Notes: generated by a model from the sequence alone, not told the origin. A stretch of 64,000 bases of DNA from Bremerella sp. P1 (GCF_028748185.1 NZ_CP118164.1:2852001-2916000), one strand, 5' to 3'; positions 17,559-26,317 are shown, numbered from the stretch's first letter. Numbers and translations are program-made.

Positions 17559-18989
17559 ATGGAAAAACGTCTTTTTATTGAAACTGTCGGTTGTCAGATG
17601 AACATGCTCGATAGCGAGCTGGTGGTGGCCTCGCTACGCAAGCAAGGCTACGTCCTGACGACCAAGCCGGAAGAGGCCGATACCCTGCTCTTCAATACGT
17701 GCAGCGTGCGTGCTCAGTCCGAAAACAAGACGTACAGCCACCTGGGCATGCTGCGCGACTTGAAGGAGCAGAACCCCGAGAAGGTCATCGGCGTGATGGG
17801 CTGCATGGCTCAGAACCATCAGCACAAGATCTTCACCCGGGCACCCTACGTCGACCTGATTGTCGGCCCGGGGCAACTGCATCAAATTCCTTCCATGATC
17901 GACAAGATCAACGCTGGTGAAGGAAAGCAGATCGAAGTCAGCTTGGGACGTAAGGACGGTACCCGCGATCAAATCACCCGCAGCCACGAAAGCTTCGATC
18001 CGCTGCGCGATCCTGAGATGCGTCCGACACCGTTTCAAGCATACGTACGAATTCAAATCGGCTGCGACAAGTTTTGCACCTACTGCATCGTGCCAAGTGT
18101 TCGTGGTCCCGAGCAAGGACGTTCGCCGGAAGACATCATTCGCGAAAGCCGTCACTTGGCCGAGCATGGCACGGTGGAAATCACGCTCGTCGGCCAGACG
18201 GTTAACAGCTACAAGGCAACCGACTCTAGCGGCAAGCTCTGGCGCCTGGCTGATCTGCTGGCCGAACTGCAAGCGATTGAAGGGCTCGAACGCATCAAGT
18301 TCGTGACCAACTATCCGAAGGACATGACGCGCGAACTGTTGGAAGCGGTTCGCGATTTGAGCAAGGTCTCGCCTTACCTGCACGTGCCGCTGCAAAGTGG
18401 CTCGGACGAGATTCTCAAGCGGATGAAACGCGGCTACACGGTTGCCGACTACCGCGAGATGATGGTGCGGATTCGCGAGATCGTCCCTGGCTATGCCGTT
18501 AGCAGCGACTTCATTGTTGGCTTCTGCGGCGAGACGGAAGAGGATTTCCAGAAGACGGTCGAGTTGGTCGAAGAGTGTCGCTTTAAGAACAGCTTCATCT
18601 TCAAGTACAGCGAACGCGAAGGCACCCGCGGTGCCGACTTGTTCATCGATGACATTCCGCATCACGTTAAGCAGCAGCGGAATAACGACCTGCTGGCGAT
18701 CCAGAATCGCATTAGCCTGGAAGACAATCAGAAAATGATTGGCGAAACGGTACAAGTCCTGGTCGAAGGCCCTAGCAAGACGGCTCTCAAGAAAGCCGAT
18801 GAGGCCGAGAACCCACACGCGACGCAGTTAATCGGACGAACGCACTGCGACCGGATCGTCGTCTTCGATGGTAATCCGCGACAGATCGGCAAGATTATGC
18901 CGGTGGTGGTTTACGACTGCCACGCACATACGCTCTTTGGCGAAGTGGTCACGCAAGAGTGCGGGCCTGAGCTTTTCGCTTTGGGTTAG
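17559..18989 (+). CDS. miaB: tRNA-2-methylthio-N6-dimethylallyladenosine synthase
   Basis: 476 residues from ATG 17559. It is a radical SAM methylthiotransferase that modifies i6A37 of tRNAs. The UPF0004 domain supplies Cys12, Cys48 and Cys82 for the auxiliary iron-sulfur cluster (IETVGCQMN, FNTCSVR, GVMGCMAQ). The radical SAM motif is Cys169-x3-Cys173-x2-Cys176. A C-terminal TRAM domain is recognisable after about residue 395 (QVLVEGPSK, LIGRTHCDRIVVFDG). Length and motifs match MiaB better than MtaB or RimO. It follows the small coiled-coil gene and is convergent with the next gene. Confidence 0.95.
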   Translation: MEKRLFIETVGCQMNMLDSELVVASLRKQGYVLTTKPEEADTLLFNTCSVRAQSENKTYSHLGMLRDLKEQNPEKVIGVMGCMAQNHQHKIFTRAPYVDLIVGPGQLHQIPSMIDKINAGEGKQIEVSLGRKDGTRDQITRSHESFDPLRDPEMRPTPFQAYVRIQIGCDKFCTYCIVPSVRGPEQGRSPEDIIRESRHLAEHGTVEITLVGQTVNSYKATDSSGKLWRLADLLAELQAIEGLERIKFVTNYPKDMTRELLEAVRDLSKVSPYLHVPLQSGSDEILKRMKRGYTVADYREMMVRIREIVPGYAVSSDFIVGFCGETEEDFQKTVELVEECRFKNSFIFKYSEREGTRGADLFIDDIPHHVKQQRNNDLLAIQNRISLEDNQKMIGETVQVLVEGPSKTALKKADEAENPHATQLIGRTHCDRIVVFDGNPRQIGKIMPVVVYDCHAHTLFGEVVTQECGPELFALG

Positions 18990-19024
18990 TGCCACTTTGT
19001 GGAGCATTTGCCGCTCCAGGTTTC

Positions 19025-19942
19025 TCATTCCCGGAATCCTTTGAGTTTATCCAGGAACTGACGAACCTGTTCCTTGCGCTTATCCTTGCCGCGCCAATAG
19101 TGTGGAAAATTGGCGACGTAGGATTGCACTTCTTTAAACATCTCGTCGGCGTCAAAGTGCACGACCCCTTTGGGCATCGAGATGTCAACATCTGCTGCCG
19201 CTTGGGCCCGCCAAGGGCCACCGAGTCGAGCGACCATGTTGCTTGGCTCGATGGGGTCGTAGTTGTGTTCTGCCCAAACGTTGGTCCAAAGATTGACATT
19301 CTTGGGCTTGGTTCGGCTGTAGCCGTTGTACTTGAACTTTCCGAGTTCCTTTTGATCAAAACCGGATTTAATATAATCGGCCACGTCACCGAGAAGTGAT
19401 TTGATATTGGCGGTGGTGATCCGTTCTTTACTGGAAACCGGATCGAGCGTGACCACGAGATTCACTTCGATTCCGCCATAGCTTGCGGCAAGCGTCTCAG
19501 CGAGGTCCATCGCGGTGTCGCCTCCATAGCTATGTCCCACCAGGCAAATCGGTGTCAGAGGATTGAACCGCAGGCTTCTGAAGATGCGCGCCAGAACCAC
19601 GAGACGATCCGTGTCCCAAGTGAAGAACGCTTTCTCATGCGATGCATCGCTGTACTTTTTGAAAACATCATCACGCACTCGATAGTGCTGGATCCCGTAT
19701 ATCTTGGGCAACTTAAGTGAGTCGGCGATCTTGTTGTAGGCGCTTTCAAACCGGGCGAAGCTATCGTCTCCGTCTCCGGCCCCACCAAAGAAATAGATCA
19801 GCGGTCGCTGTAGTTCGACCTCATGCTGGATGAACCCGGTGCGTTCTACAGACGCCGACCTTTGACGGCACATCGTCCCAAGGTCGATGACCTGTTCTGA
19901 GCGGACTTGCCGCTGCGGTCCGGGAAGGCGATTGGCACCCAT
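19025..19942 (-). CDS. Alpha/beta-hydrolase-fold protein
   Basis: 305 residues from ATG 19942, with AAGG nine bases upstream; a GTG at 20029 would add 29 residues. The core has LIYFFGGAGDGDDSFARFE and the nucleophile elbow VGHSYGGDTAMDLAETL (GxSxG). VVTLDPVS may carry the acid. A late His (such as in GVVHFDADEMF) could complete a Ser-Asp-His triad. It looks like a lipase/thioesterase-like hydrolase, substrate unknown. No signal peptide is seen, so it is probably cytoplasmic. Confidence 0.7.
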   Translation of the reverse strand: MGANRLPGPQRQVRSEQVIDLGTMCRQRSASVERTGFIQHEVELQRPLIYFFGGAGDGDDSFARFESAYNKIADSLKLPKIYGIQHYRVRDDVFKKYSDASHEKAFFTWDTDRLVVLARIFRSLRFNPLTPICLVGHSYGGDTAMDLAETLAASYGGIEVNLVVTLDPVSSKERITTANIKSLLGDVADYIKSGFDQKELGKFKYNGYSRTKPKNVNLWTNVWAEHNYDPIEPSNMVARLGGPWRAQAAADVDISMPKGVVHFDADEMFKEVQSYVANFPHYWRGKDKRKEQVRQFLDKLKGFRE

Positions 19943-20319
19943 GGCATTCACCCTTGCGAGTAGCGATAGACTCTTCGAATGCTCCAGACTCTTGCCCGAA
20001 CCAAGTGCGTTGCAGCCTAGTCCGGACACTCTTTATTTTACCTAAAATTTTGGAGAAGTGGCGAGTTTTCAATCGCTTCGAGATGGCTCGGCGAGAAAAA
20101 CCTTTCCGTGGTAGGAAACCGCAATGATGGGCTTCAACACGTTTGCTGAACGATGGAATGAAACGCATGTCGATCGCGTACCAGCCTGCGTACGATCAGA
20201 TCGGCATCGCGGACGCGGAGTTCCTCTTGCCTCTCTGCACGGGGTCGCTTTTCCTGATGGCTTGGATTGCTACGATGATGGTTCAGACCTGTCGACTTGA
20301 CCTGTAGGAGCCACCGAAC
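19943..20319. other. Divergent spacer, no gene recognised
   Basis: It separates the hydrolase (minus) from the FMN reductase (plus). A TGTAGGAG sequence about 12 bases before 20320 serves as the reductase Shine-Dalgarno. Short open frames here lack any supporting signal. Confidence 0.5.
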
Positions 20320-20895
20320 ATGAGCCAACCGAAGATCCTTGCATTTGCCGGAAGTGCCCGCCGCGATTCTTTCAACAAGAAGCTGATTCAAATCGCCGTG
20401 AAGGGAGCCAGAGACGCTGGTGCCGAGGTTACTCTGCTCGATCTGGCCGATTTTCCGATGCCGCTGTACGACGGCGATCTGGAAGCAGAGCATGGGATCC
20501 CAGAGAACGTGAAGGCCTTGAAGGAATTGTTTCTGGCACATCAGGGATTATTGCTGTCGTGTCCAGAATACAACAGTTCGATTACGCCCCTGTTGAAGAA
20601 CACGATCGACTGGGTCTCTCGTCCGGTCGAAGGCGAAGGTCCGTTGGCAGCTTACCAAGGTAAAGTATGCTCAATCATGAGCGCATCGCCGGGGGCTTTA
20701 GGTGGACTTCGGGGCCTGGTCCACGTGCGAGCCATTCTGCAAAACATCGGTGTGATCGTGCTGCCAAAGCAAATGGCTATTTCGCAGGCTAATAATGCGT
20801 TTGCTGATGATGGGTCCCTAAAGGATTCTCGGCAGCAAGAAACGATCGAGGGTTTAGGAAAAACTTTGTGCGGATTCTTGGGGAAACTGCAATAA
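20320..20895 (+). CDS. NADPH-dependent FMN reductase
   Basis: 191 residues from ATG 20320. It has the flavodoxin-like fold of the NADPH-dependent FMN reductase/chromate-reductase/azoreductase family. The flavin phosphate loop is AGSARRDSFNKKL and the second flavin-contacting motif is SCPEYNSSITPLLKNTIDWV. It probably reduces FMN, quinones or metals with NAD(P)H. The length is typical. It precedes the STAS-like array by 90 bases but need not share a function with it. Confidence 0.9.
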   Translation: MSQPKILAFAGSARRDSFNKKLIQIAVKGARDAGAEVTLLDLADFPMPLYDGDLEAEHGIPENVKALKELFLAHQGLLLSCPEYNSSITPLLKNTIDWVSRPVEGEGPLAAYQGKVCSIMSASPGALGGLRGLVHVRAILQNIGVIVLPKQMAISQANNAFADDGSLKDSRQQETIEGLGKTLCGFLGKLQ

Positions 20896-20985
20896 TCTAC
20901 GTTGCCTCGTCTGACCGCTTGACGGTTCCCCCTGGCACGATTCACCTCAATCTTCTTTTCATTCCTCCTTGCGAGGAAAGCCAGA

Positions 20986-21351
20986 ATGTCGAGCACGTGT
21001 ATCGACATGCTTGAGCACCCGAAATATCTCGAGTTTGTTGTTTCAGGGGATCCGACAGAGAACGAGTGGATTTCGGTGATGCACAACATCGTCGAACGAA
21101 TTGACGAGACGGGCAAGTCGCGGGTTTTCATCGATGCGTCGGGAATTGAAAAACCAATCGACTCGATGGTCCGCTACCGAATGGGTATACGAACGGGCGA
21201 AACCTTTGGTATCAACGCTCGCTTTGCAGCGCTGCGTCCGGTGTGGGATGATGACAACTTCTGGGAGACGGTCGCGACCAATCGCGGGGCGATCGCCAAA
21301 TCAGGAGAAGACCGTTCGGTCCTTATCCAATGGCTTTTGAGTGACGAGTGA
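20986..21351 (+). CDS. STAS-like small protein, array member 1
   Basis: 121 residues from ATG 20986, with a good Shine-Dalgarno-like run (GAGGAAAG) upstream. The pattern of a beta strand with EHPKYLEFVVSGD, then SRVFIDASGI, MVRYRMGIRTGETFG, FWETVATNRGA and a final DRSVLIQWLLSDE, fits the small STAS-like (SpoIIAA-fold) family widespread in bacteria. It is the first of four tandem paralogues. No kinase, phosphatase or sigma factor partner is adjacent. The function is unknown; family members are generally thought to be interaction modules. Confidence 0.75.
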   Translation: MSSTCIDMLEHPKYLEFVVSGDPTENEWISVMHNIVERIDETGKSRVFIDASGIEKPIDSMVRYRMGIRTGETFGINARFAALRPVWDDDNFWETVATNRGAIAKSGEDRSVLIQWLLSDE

Positions 21352-21380
21352 GGTATCGTCCACTTGGTTTACTTTCGAAC

Positions 21381-21755
21381 ATGTCTAAGTACGAACATCC
21401 GTATGTCGAACATGCTGACTACCTCGAGTACGTCGTACACGGGTCCGTACGCGACGAGGATCTCTTAGCCGACCTGCTTCAGTCGATGGTTGAAGCTACC
21501 GAGAAGACCGGGAAGCGAAGGGTTTTGGTCGATCGAACTGATAGTGGTGATGAAGCGATAACGGACACCATGGTGATCTATCGATTGGCCGTTCGAGTTG
21601 GAGAAGCATTTGGGTCGTCCGTTCGCATTGCCGCTTTGTCAGCTCGGGCGGATCAGCATTCATTTTGGGAAGATGTCGCGTCCAATCGTGGCGCTATTGT
21701 CAAAGCCGGTAATGATCGAGAGAGCCTCATGCAGTGGCTGTTGAGTGACGAGTAA
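21381..21755 (+). CDS. STAS-like small protein, array member 2
   Basis: 124 residues from ATG 21381. It begins MSKYEHPYVEHADYLEYVVH, nearly the same as member 3. It shares the KTGKRRVLVDRTDSG strand, the MVIYRLAVRVGEAFG helix, the HSFWEDVASNRGAIVKAGND segment and the C-terminal MQWLLSDE. The spacer before its start is closely repeated before member 3, which shows that the duplication unit was gene plus leader. It probably shares a transcript with members 1 and 3. Confidence 0.78.
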   Translation: MSKYEHPYVEHADYLEYVVHGSVRDEDLLADLLQSMVEATEKTGKRRVLVDRTDSGDEAITDTMVIYRLAVRVGEAFGSSVRIAALSARADQHSFWEDVASNRGAIVKAGNDRESLMQWLLSDE

Positions 21756-21784
21756 GGTATGGCCAACTTGGCTTACATTTCATC

Positions 21785-22159
21785 ATGTCTAAGTACGAAC
21801 ACCCCTACCTGGAACACGATGAGTACCTGGAGTTCCTTGTTCCAGGCGATGATCACGACGAAGATTTCTTCAACGATCTGCTTCAGGCGATGGTCGAACT
21901 ATCCGATAAAACGGGGAAGCGAAGAATCCTCATAGACCGAAGCGGGGCCGATCCCGCCAAGCCAGTCGAGCAGATGGTCATTTATCGGTTATCTCTGCGT
22001 ATGGCTCAAGCATTTGGAGCAACGGTTCGAATTGCTGCCTTGTCGACGCATACCGAGCAGCATTCATTTTGGGAAGATGTGGCTACCAATCGTGGGTCGA
22101 TTGTCAAAGCCAGCAACGATCGCGAAAGATTGCTCGAGTGGTTATTACAAGATGGCTGA
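21785..22159 (+). CDS. STAS-like small protein, array member 3
   Basis: 124 residues from ATG 21785. It is the closest relative of member 2 (MSKYEHPYLEHDEYLEFLVP, KTGKRRILIDRSGAD, HSFWEDVATNRGSIVKASND). Conserved positions follow the predicted strand and helix pattern of the STAS fold, while the loop after the central strand varies (RSGADPAKPVEQ against RTDSGDEAITDT). That loop is where SpoIIAA carries its phosphorylated Ser, so divergence there may alter partner choice; this is inference. Confidence 0.78.
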   Translation: MSKYEHPYLEHDEYLEFLVPGDDHDEDFFNDLLQAMVELSDKTGKRRILIDRSGADPAKPVEQMVIYRLSLRMAQAFGATVRIAALSTHTEQHSFWEDVATNRGSIVKASNDRERLLEWLLQDG

Positions 22160-22294
22160 TCTTCAGTGATGCTCATACGCTGTAAACCGCTCTAGCAGTT
22201 TCAGCAAGTTGCTTGACGAGGTGACAGGCGGTGCTAGATTTGCGATCTCGTAGTGCCTGAATGTCATTCGGTGATGAATTAGAAACAGAACCCC

Positions 22295-22660
22295 ATGAAT
22301 AAACTCAGCGTCCAGCAGTTTGAACACCCCGGCTATCTTGAAATTGTCTGCTCAGGCGATCATGTCCCGGAGGATTGGGAGGAGTTGGTTGAACTGACTT
22401 ATCAAGAGTGTCGGCGTACCGGAAAGAAACGCGTCCTAGTCGACGGATTGAGCCTGAACTCCGGCATGGACAACATGACCCGTTATCGCACGGGGCTGTT
22501 GGTCGCAGAGAAATTCGGACCTGAGTACAAGATCGCCTCTCTATCACCGCGGGAACACATTAATTTCTTCTGGGAGACGGTCGCCCACAATCGCGGCGCG
22601 AAGGTAAGAACGGCGAGTGACCGCGACACGCTGGTGACTTGGCTGAGCGAGGACGAATAA
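22295..22660 (+). CDS. STAS-like small protein, array member 4
   Basis: 121 residues from ATG 22295. It is the most diverged member with member 1-like features (MTRYRTGLLVAEKFG, FFWETVAHNRGAKVRTASDR, TWLSEDE). It lies after a 135-bp gap that is long enough for its own promoter, unlike the roughly 30-bp gaps within the first three. The same family assignment and the same lack of known function apply. Confidence 0.75.
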   Translation: MNKLSVQQFEHPGYLEIVCSGDHVPEDWEELVELTYQECRRTGKKRVLVDGLSLNSGMDNMTRYRTGLLVAEKFGPEYKIASLSPREHINFFWETVAHNRGAKVRTASDRDTLVTWLSEDE

Positions 22661-22664
22661 CTGC

Positions 22665-22811
22665 TTACCACTTGGGGATATGCAGTTTGCGGTTCATCAG
22701 CACGATCCAGATGGTCATGCCAATCAAGATGATGCCTGCCGACAGCATGGCCGAGAGGTCCAAATAAAACGTCAAGCCTAGCAGGCCGGCAAATACTACG
22801 AGATAAGACAT
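22665..22811 (-). CDS. 48-residue membrane protein
   Basis: A short frame starting MSYLVVFAGLLGLTFYLDLS and ending NRKLHIPKW. It has two hydrophobic helices, roughly residues 2-16 and 21-39, separated by YLDLSAM. A GTTGGAACC sequence lies upstream of the ATG. The strictly membrane-like composition with a basic C-terminal tail supports a real gene. It converges tail-to-tail with STAS member 4. The function is unknown. Confidence 0.55.
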   Translation of the reverse strand: MSYLVVFAGLLGLTFYLDLSAMLSAGIILIGMTIWIVLMNRKLHIPKW

Positions 22812-22963
22812 AGGTTGGTTCCAACAAGAAACGACAAGACTTTGTTGGAAGCTTTCGTCGCATCTGCCCCTTTCGCAAGGAATCAGTGGGCAGCAATCAC
22901 GAACAATCTAAGCTGCACCGTCGGCAGAATCGGCGAAACCGCTACAATCGCGCCCGCGCATAA

Positions 22964-23002
22964 AAAAATGGCTATCGGACTCATCGTCCGATAGCCATTT
23001 TT
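22964..23002 (-). terminator. Intrinsic terminator of the acidic-protein gene
   Basis: A 16-bp perfect stem (22964-22979 with 22987-23002) has a 7-base loop and, read on minus, runs into seven T. It lies 15 bases after the stop at 23017. Confidence 0.9.
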
Positions 23003-23016
23003 GTGTTTTCACCGAC

Positions 23017-23958
23017 TTAAAACGGAGCAGGCTTTTCACCTTCGTCCGCAGGCTTCTTGGCCTTCTCTGGCTCGCCACTGGGGGCATTCACCAGGACCTT
23101 CAGCGATTCCAGACAACTGATCATGTCTTCCTGGCTGATCTCTTCCCAACCCGCACTGCGGTGGCGAATGATGGCCAGCTTGAAGGCCTCGAACGCATCC
23201 AGCACGTCGTCTGGCATCGAGCCGATCTCGGCGAATGGTTTCACCAGCGAAGGCGCTTCGGTCGAATCGCCGATTTCCCCTTCGGCCAGTCCGGCAGATT
23301 CCCGGTTATGGGTGTCTTGCTCTTCGTCACCGAAGTCAGGGCCTTCGTGGGTAGGGCCACTTGGTCCGTCCATTTCGCCGATCGAACCACGAACTTCGTC
23401 GTCGTTGCCTTGGGCTGGCTCGTAATCTTCGTCGACGTCGGAAGCGACGATTTCACCGTCAGGACGATCGGCTTCGAGCTTGCCCATCGTTTCCCAACGC
23501 TGGTTACGCATCGAGGCGACCGACCACTTGTTCTCGGCGGCACCTTCCAGCCACATTTCGGCGTCGTCCCACTCGATCGCGGCCTGGAAGTGGCTCCAGA
23601 ACAGACCTTCGTAGGTGGGATAGTTATCGCCGAAACGCTCGAACACGCGGCGCAGTCGGCCGACGTGTTGACCAGTGACGCCACCAACGCGGCGAGCCCA
23701 GGCATCGTCGGCATATTCAGAGGTGGGCGCCCCTGCTTCCTGCAGAGACGTTCTCCACTGATGAATGATTTTCCCCTTGTCCCAGTTGGTCGTGCTGATC
23801 AGCTTGGTCCACTGGCCCAGGTAAGGAGCCGAAGCTTCTTCCAGCTTGGACAGCAGTTCGTCGCTGAGGGGAAACTCGGAGGCAGCGGTTTCAGCACCGG
23901 CATCCGCCGATGGTTGGGTGGTATCGGTTGCGGCGAGATCGACAGTTGGTTCTTCCAT
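23017..23958 (-). CDS. Acidic conserved protein of unknown function
   Basis: 313 residues from ATG 23958; the frame extends further upstream, but composition changes there and TAGGAAG precedes this ATG. The N-terminal 25 residues are Thr/Ala/Glu-rich. A helical, Trp-rich region follows (GQWTKLISTTNWDKGKIIHQ, then WARRVGGVTGQHVGRLRRVF and YEGLFWSHFQAAIEWDDAEM), then an acidic disordered stretch and a short helical end. The conserved-looking middle resembles DNA-binding-like helical modules, but I cannot name a family. It ends at a strong terminator. Confidence 0.75.
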   Translation of the reverse strand: MEEPTVDLAATDTTQPSADAGAETAASEFPLSDELLSKLEEASAPYLGQWTKLISTTNWDKGKIIHQWRTSLQEAGAPTSEYADDAWARRVGGVTGQHVGRLRRVFERFGDNYPTYEGLFWSHFQAAIEWDDAEMWLEGAAENKWSVASMRNQRWETMGKLEADRPDGEIVASDVDEDYEPAQGNDDEVRGSIGEMDGPSGPTHEGPDFGDEEQDTHNRESAGLAEGEIGDSTEAPSLVKPFAEIGSMPDDVLDAFEAFKLAIIRHRSAGWEEISQEDMISCLESLKVLVNAPSGEPEKAKKPADEGEKPAPF

Positions 23959-24381
23959 GCGGACTTGGCTTCCTATCCTTTCGAGACGTGATCCAAATGG
24001 GCCCGGCACGCCCACAATTCTTCTCGCGGAGCGGGGCCAACTTCTAAGAGGCACGAATTCTACGCACTGACCTGAGGAGCCTTCCACCGATTAAGACCTG
24101 GTGCGTTGAAAATTCTGCTAGCCCATGGCACCAACAAGCGGCCAGACAACAACTTAGGCCTTCACAAAATCTCCACATCCAAGCGTCTGAGATGGGGATA
24201 ACTTGTCAGCCGTATGTCGAACTTGCCGGGCAAAAACCAAAGCTGCCAGCAAGCAGATCGCCCCAGCGTCAAAAGATGCCGAAGGTGCGGTTTTCTCGGA
24301 GAAAACGCTGTGGATCGTTCACGGGAACATTCCCGCCGGAGGCCTGGGTAGAACCGCGAACGATTGCCCAGTGGAATGGCG
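23959..24381. other. Intergenic region, nothing recognised
   Basis: About 420 bp between two minus-strand genes. It should hold the promoter of the acidic-protein gene. Short frames have no support. A sequence one base away from a DnaA box near 24194 is not convincing. Confidence 0.45.
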
Positions 24382-24786
24382 TTACAGTTCCTCGTCTAGG
24401 GCACCGTAGGGGACGCGGGAGAGATCCCCTTTCAGGTCATCGTAGAAGGTCGAAACGGCTTCGACCGCCATGGCGTGGAAGTCATCTTCCCGGGTTGGTC
24501 CTTCCAGCGGACCAACCGCCCCGATCGGTGTGGTGGCGTCGTCGAGGTACTTTTCGCTGAACATCAACAGCGGATGAAATCGCTCGCCATCGGCGCCGAT
24601 CCATCCCATATCGAAGACCTGCCCCATACTCATACCGAATTGAGCACAGATACTTTTGCGGATTCCCTGGTCTTCGATGCCGTTTTGCTGGAGCGTCGCA
24701 TCGAGTTCGGCAACCTGGGCCAACAGATAGGCGTTCATCAGGTTGCAGTACGTTTCCGTATCGCGACGAATATCAACCGGTTCCAT
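24382..24786 (-). CDS. Small protein of unknown function
   Basis: 134 residues from ATG 24786; the frame opens upstream, but this start gives a compact acidic protein. It begins MEPVDIRRDTETYCNLMNAY and has a helical first half, then FGMSMGQVFDMGWIGADGER and FHAMAVEAVSTFYDDLKGDL. There is no signal peptide, membrane helix or known catalytic motif. It lies 56 bases downstream of the CDGSH gene on the same strand and may be cotranscribed with it. I do not recognise the family. Confidence 0.65.
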   Translation of the reverse strand: MEPVDIRRDTETYCNLMNAYLLAQVAELDATLQQNGIEDQGIRKSICAQFGMSMGQVFDMGWIGADGERFHPLLMFSEKYLDDATTPIGAVGPLEGPTREDDFHAMAVEAVSTFYDDLKGDLSRVPYGALDEEL

Positions 24787-24842
24787 GTTCGTACTCCTGG
24801 CGAATGGTATCAAATGCGGGAGACGTCTGTCGCTGGCACCGA

Positions 24843-25052
24843 TTACGCCTGGTTGGCACGCTCTTCGGAGGTGAACCCGCAATGCTTGTGCTTGCCGTCG
24901 CAAAATGGCTTGTTGTCCGAGTGGCCGCAGCGGCACAGGGCAATGGTCGGCTTGTCGATGGTATACGAATTGCCTTCGGAGTCTTCGAGCGTTACCGGCC
25001 CTTCGACCAAAAAGGGGCCATTGTCACGGATGCGAATCTTGGTTTCAGACAT
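24843..25052 (-). CDS. CDGSH iron-sulfur domain protein
   Basis: 69 residues from ATG 25052, with AAGGATCGGG upstream. The motif CRCGHSDNKPFCDGKH gives the three-Cys, one-His 2Fe-2S ligand set (Cys40, Cys42, Cys51, His55) of the mitoNEET/CDGSH family. The N-terminal half (IRIRDNGPFLVEGPVTLED) matches the extended bacterial type in which one beta-cap precedes a single CDGSH site. Such proteins bind a labile, redox-active cluster; the specific role is unknown. Confidence 0.93.
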   Translation of the reverse strand: MSETKIRIRDNGPFLVEGPVTLEDSEGNSYTIDKPTIALCRCGHSDNKPFCDGKHKHCGFTSEERANQA

Positions 25053-25123
25053 ATCCCGATCCTTCACTGGTTGGGTTGGCTAGTGGACCTACTTACTTGC
25101 ATTCTAGGGGCGCCTGGCGGCCA

Positions 25124-25154
25124 GTGGGAAGTGTTCAGTTTTCGGTTTTCAGTC
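25124..25154. repeat. TTTTCAGTGTTCAG repeat family (locus 2, short copy)
   Basis: The sequence AGTGGGAAGTGTTCAGTTTT continues into CGGTTTTCAGT. It matches the left arm of the palindrome at 16098-16121 with a small deletion. No matching right arm is seen nearby. Confidence 0.6.
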
Positions 25155-25201
25155 GGAGAAGACGATAGTGCTAACCGCTGCTGCTGAAATCTTTCAACTA
25201 A

Positions 25202-25432
25202 CTACTCATCATCCGAACGCATGCTTCGCTTGCGGTTCCACAAAAGCACTCCCCAGAACAGCAGGAAGCCGCTCATGCAGGCAAACACGATTAAGCCGCG
25301 GCGGATATCGTACGCGCGGGTGCCTTCTGCCAGGCCCAGATACGAGCCAATGGCCAGGTAGATACCCCACAAGGCCAACGCGGCAATTACGCCGACCATC
25401 AGGTAAACGGTACTTTTCGACTGGGGAGCCAT
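25202..25432 (-). CDS. Small two-helix membrane protein
   Basis: 76 residues from ATG 25432. Two hydrophobic helices (about 9-32 and 45-66) are joined by a short loop containing GLAEGTRAYDIRRG; the C-terminus is basic then acidic (NRKRSMRSDDE). The start is two bases from the radical SAM stop, so translation is probably coupled. The function is unknown. The pairing with a cytosolic radical SAM enzyme may be only operonic. Confidence 0.75.
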   Translation of the reverse strand: MAPQSKSTVYLMVGVIAALALWGIYLAIGSYLGLAEGTRAYDIRRGLIVFACMSGFLLFWGVLLWNRKRSMRSDDE

Positions 25433-25434
25433 GC

Positions 25435-26304
25435 CTAATAGTCCGAACTGCCGTAGTAAACTTCTGCCGTGAGTCCAGTCCGGTCGCGTACGGCCTGGGC
25501 GATCGCATCGACTTCCGCGTCTTCCAGCGGCGTGACGATCGATTCCGCTGGCTTGCGGGCCACGGTATAAACCTGGACCAACTTGATCTGGCCGCCTCCT
25601 TGGGTGATCTCGTTCAAGCGATCGCAGAAGGCCGAAATCTCTTCGGCCTTGGGGCTTTCCCTCAGCAGTTTCAGGAACATCGATTGAATCACAATCGGAC
25701 GCACCTTCGCGGCGAGCAGTAGATTATCGAGTACCCGCTGAAATGGAATCTTGGTTCGCTCGATCGTGCGGTAGTATTCTTCGGTGCCGGCATCGAGTTT
25801 GGCCCAGATCTCGCCCTGGTTCGCGTCGAGGATCTCGAGACCGCGCTGGACGTGCGGACGATGAAACATGGTGGCGTTGGTGATCAACACCATCTTCACG
25901 TCGTCGAGCCCATGCTTGCGTTTGATCTCAGCACTGCGCTCAATCAGCTCGTCAAAGTTCTTATAGGTAGTCGGCTCACCATCGCCGCTGAAGGCGATAT
26001 CGTTGACGCGCCGCAAATGCTCAGGCGTCTCGGCGAATTTGGCGGTGTGGAAGATTTCGCCGGAAGCACACAGGTCGAGCATCTCTTCCAGTTCGTGGAA
26101 GTAGCGATCACTCTCGACAAAGCGTACTTCGCTTTCGGTCCGGCGATCGACCTGGCAGTAGATGCAATCGAAATTGCAGATCTTGTCGGGATTCAGATTA
26201 ACCCCGACCGACAGCCCCTTGCTCCGTCGAGAGAGGACCGGATAGACGAACCGGTTCCCTTCGAACGTGCGCTGATGCTGGGTATGAAGGTGGTGCGTTG
26301 ACAT
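25435..26304 (-). CDS. Radical SAM protein
   Basis: 289 residues from ATG 26304. Cys43-x3-Cys47-x2-Cys50 (CNFDCIYC) binds the 4Fe-4S cluster. GVNLNPDKICNFDCIYCQVD and AFSGDGEPTTYKNF are typical of a group often annotated as wyosine-base (TYW1-like) or general radical SAM proteins. No flavodoxin domain or substrate-defining SPASM motif is present. It belongs to the SAM-cleaving radical superfamily; the reaction is unassigned. A small membrane protein follows with a two-base gap. Confidence 0.88.
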   Translation of the reverse strand: MSTHHLHTQHQRTFEGNRFVYPVLSRRSKGLSVGVNLNPDKICNFDCIYCQVDRRTESEVRFVESDRYFHELEEMLDLCASGEIFHTAKFAETPEHLRRVNDIAFSGDGEPTTYKNFDELIERSAEIKRKHGLDDVKMVLITNATMFHRPHVQRGLEILDANQGEIWAKLDAGTEEYYRTIERTKIPFQRVLDNLLLAAKVRPIVIQSMFLKLLRESPKAEEISAFCDRLNEITQGGGQIKLVQVYTVARKPAESIVTPLEDAEVDAIAQAVRDRTGLTAEVYYGSSDY

Positions 26305-26317
26305 TCAATAATCAGTT

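Noticed and set aside
24190-24205. DnaA-box-like sequence (one base off)
   Set aside because: A single imperfect box without a cluster or dnaA/dnaN nearby is not an origin.
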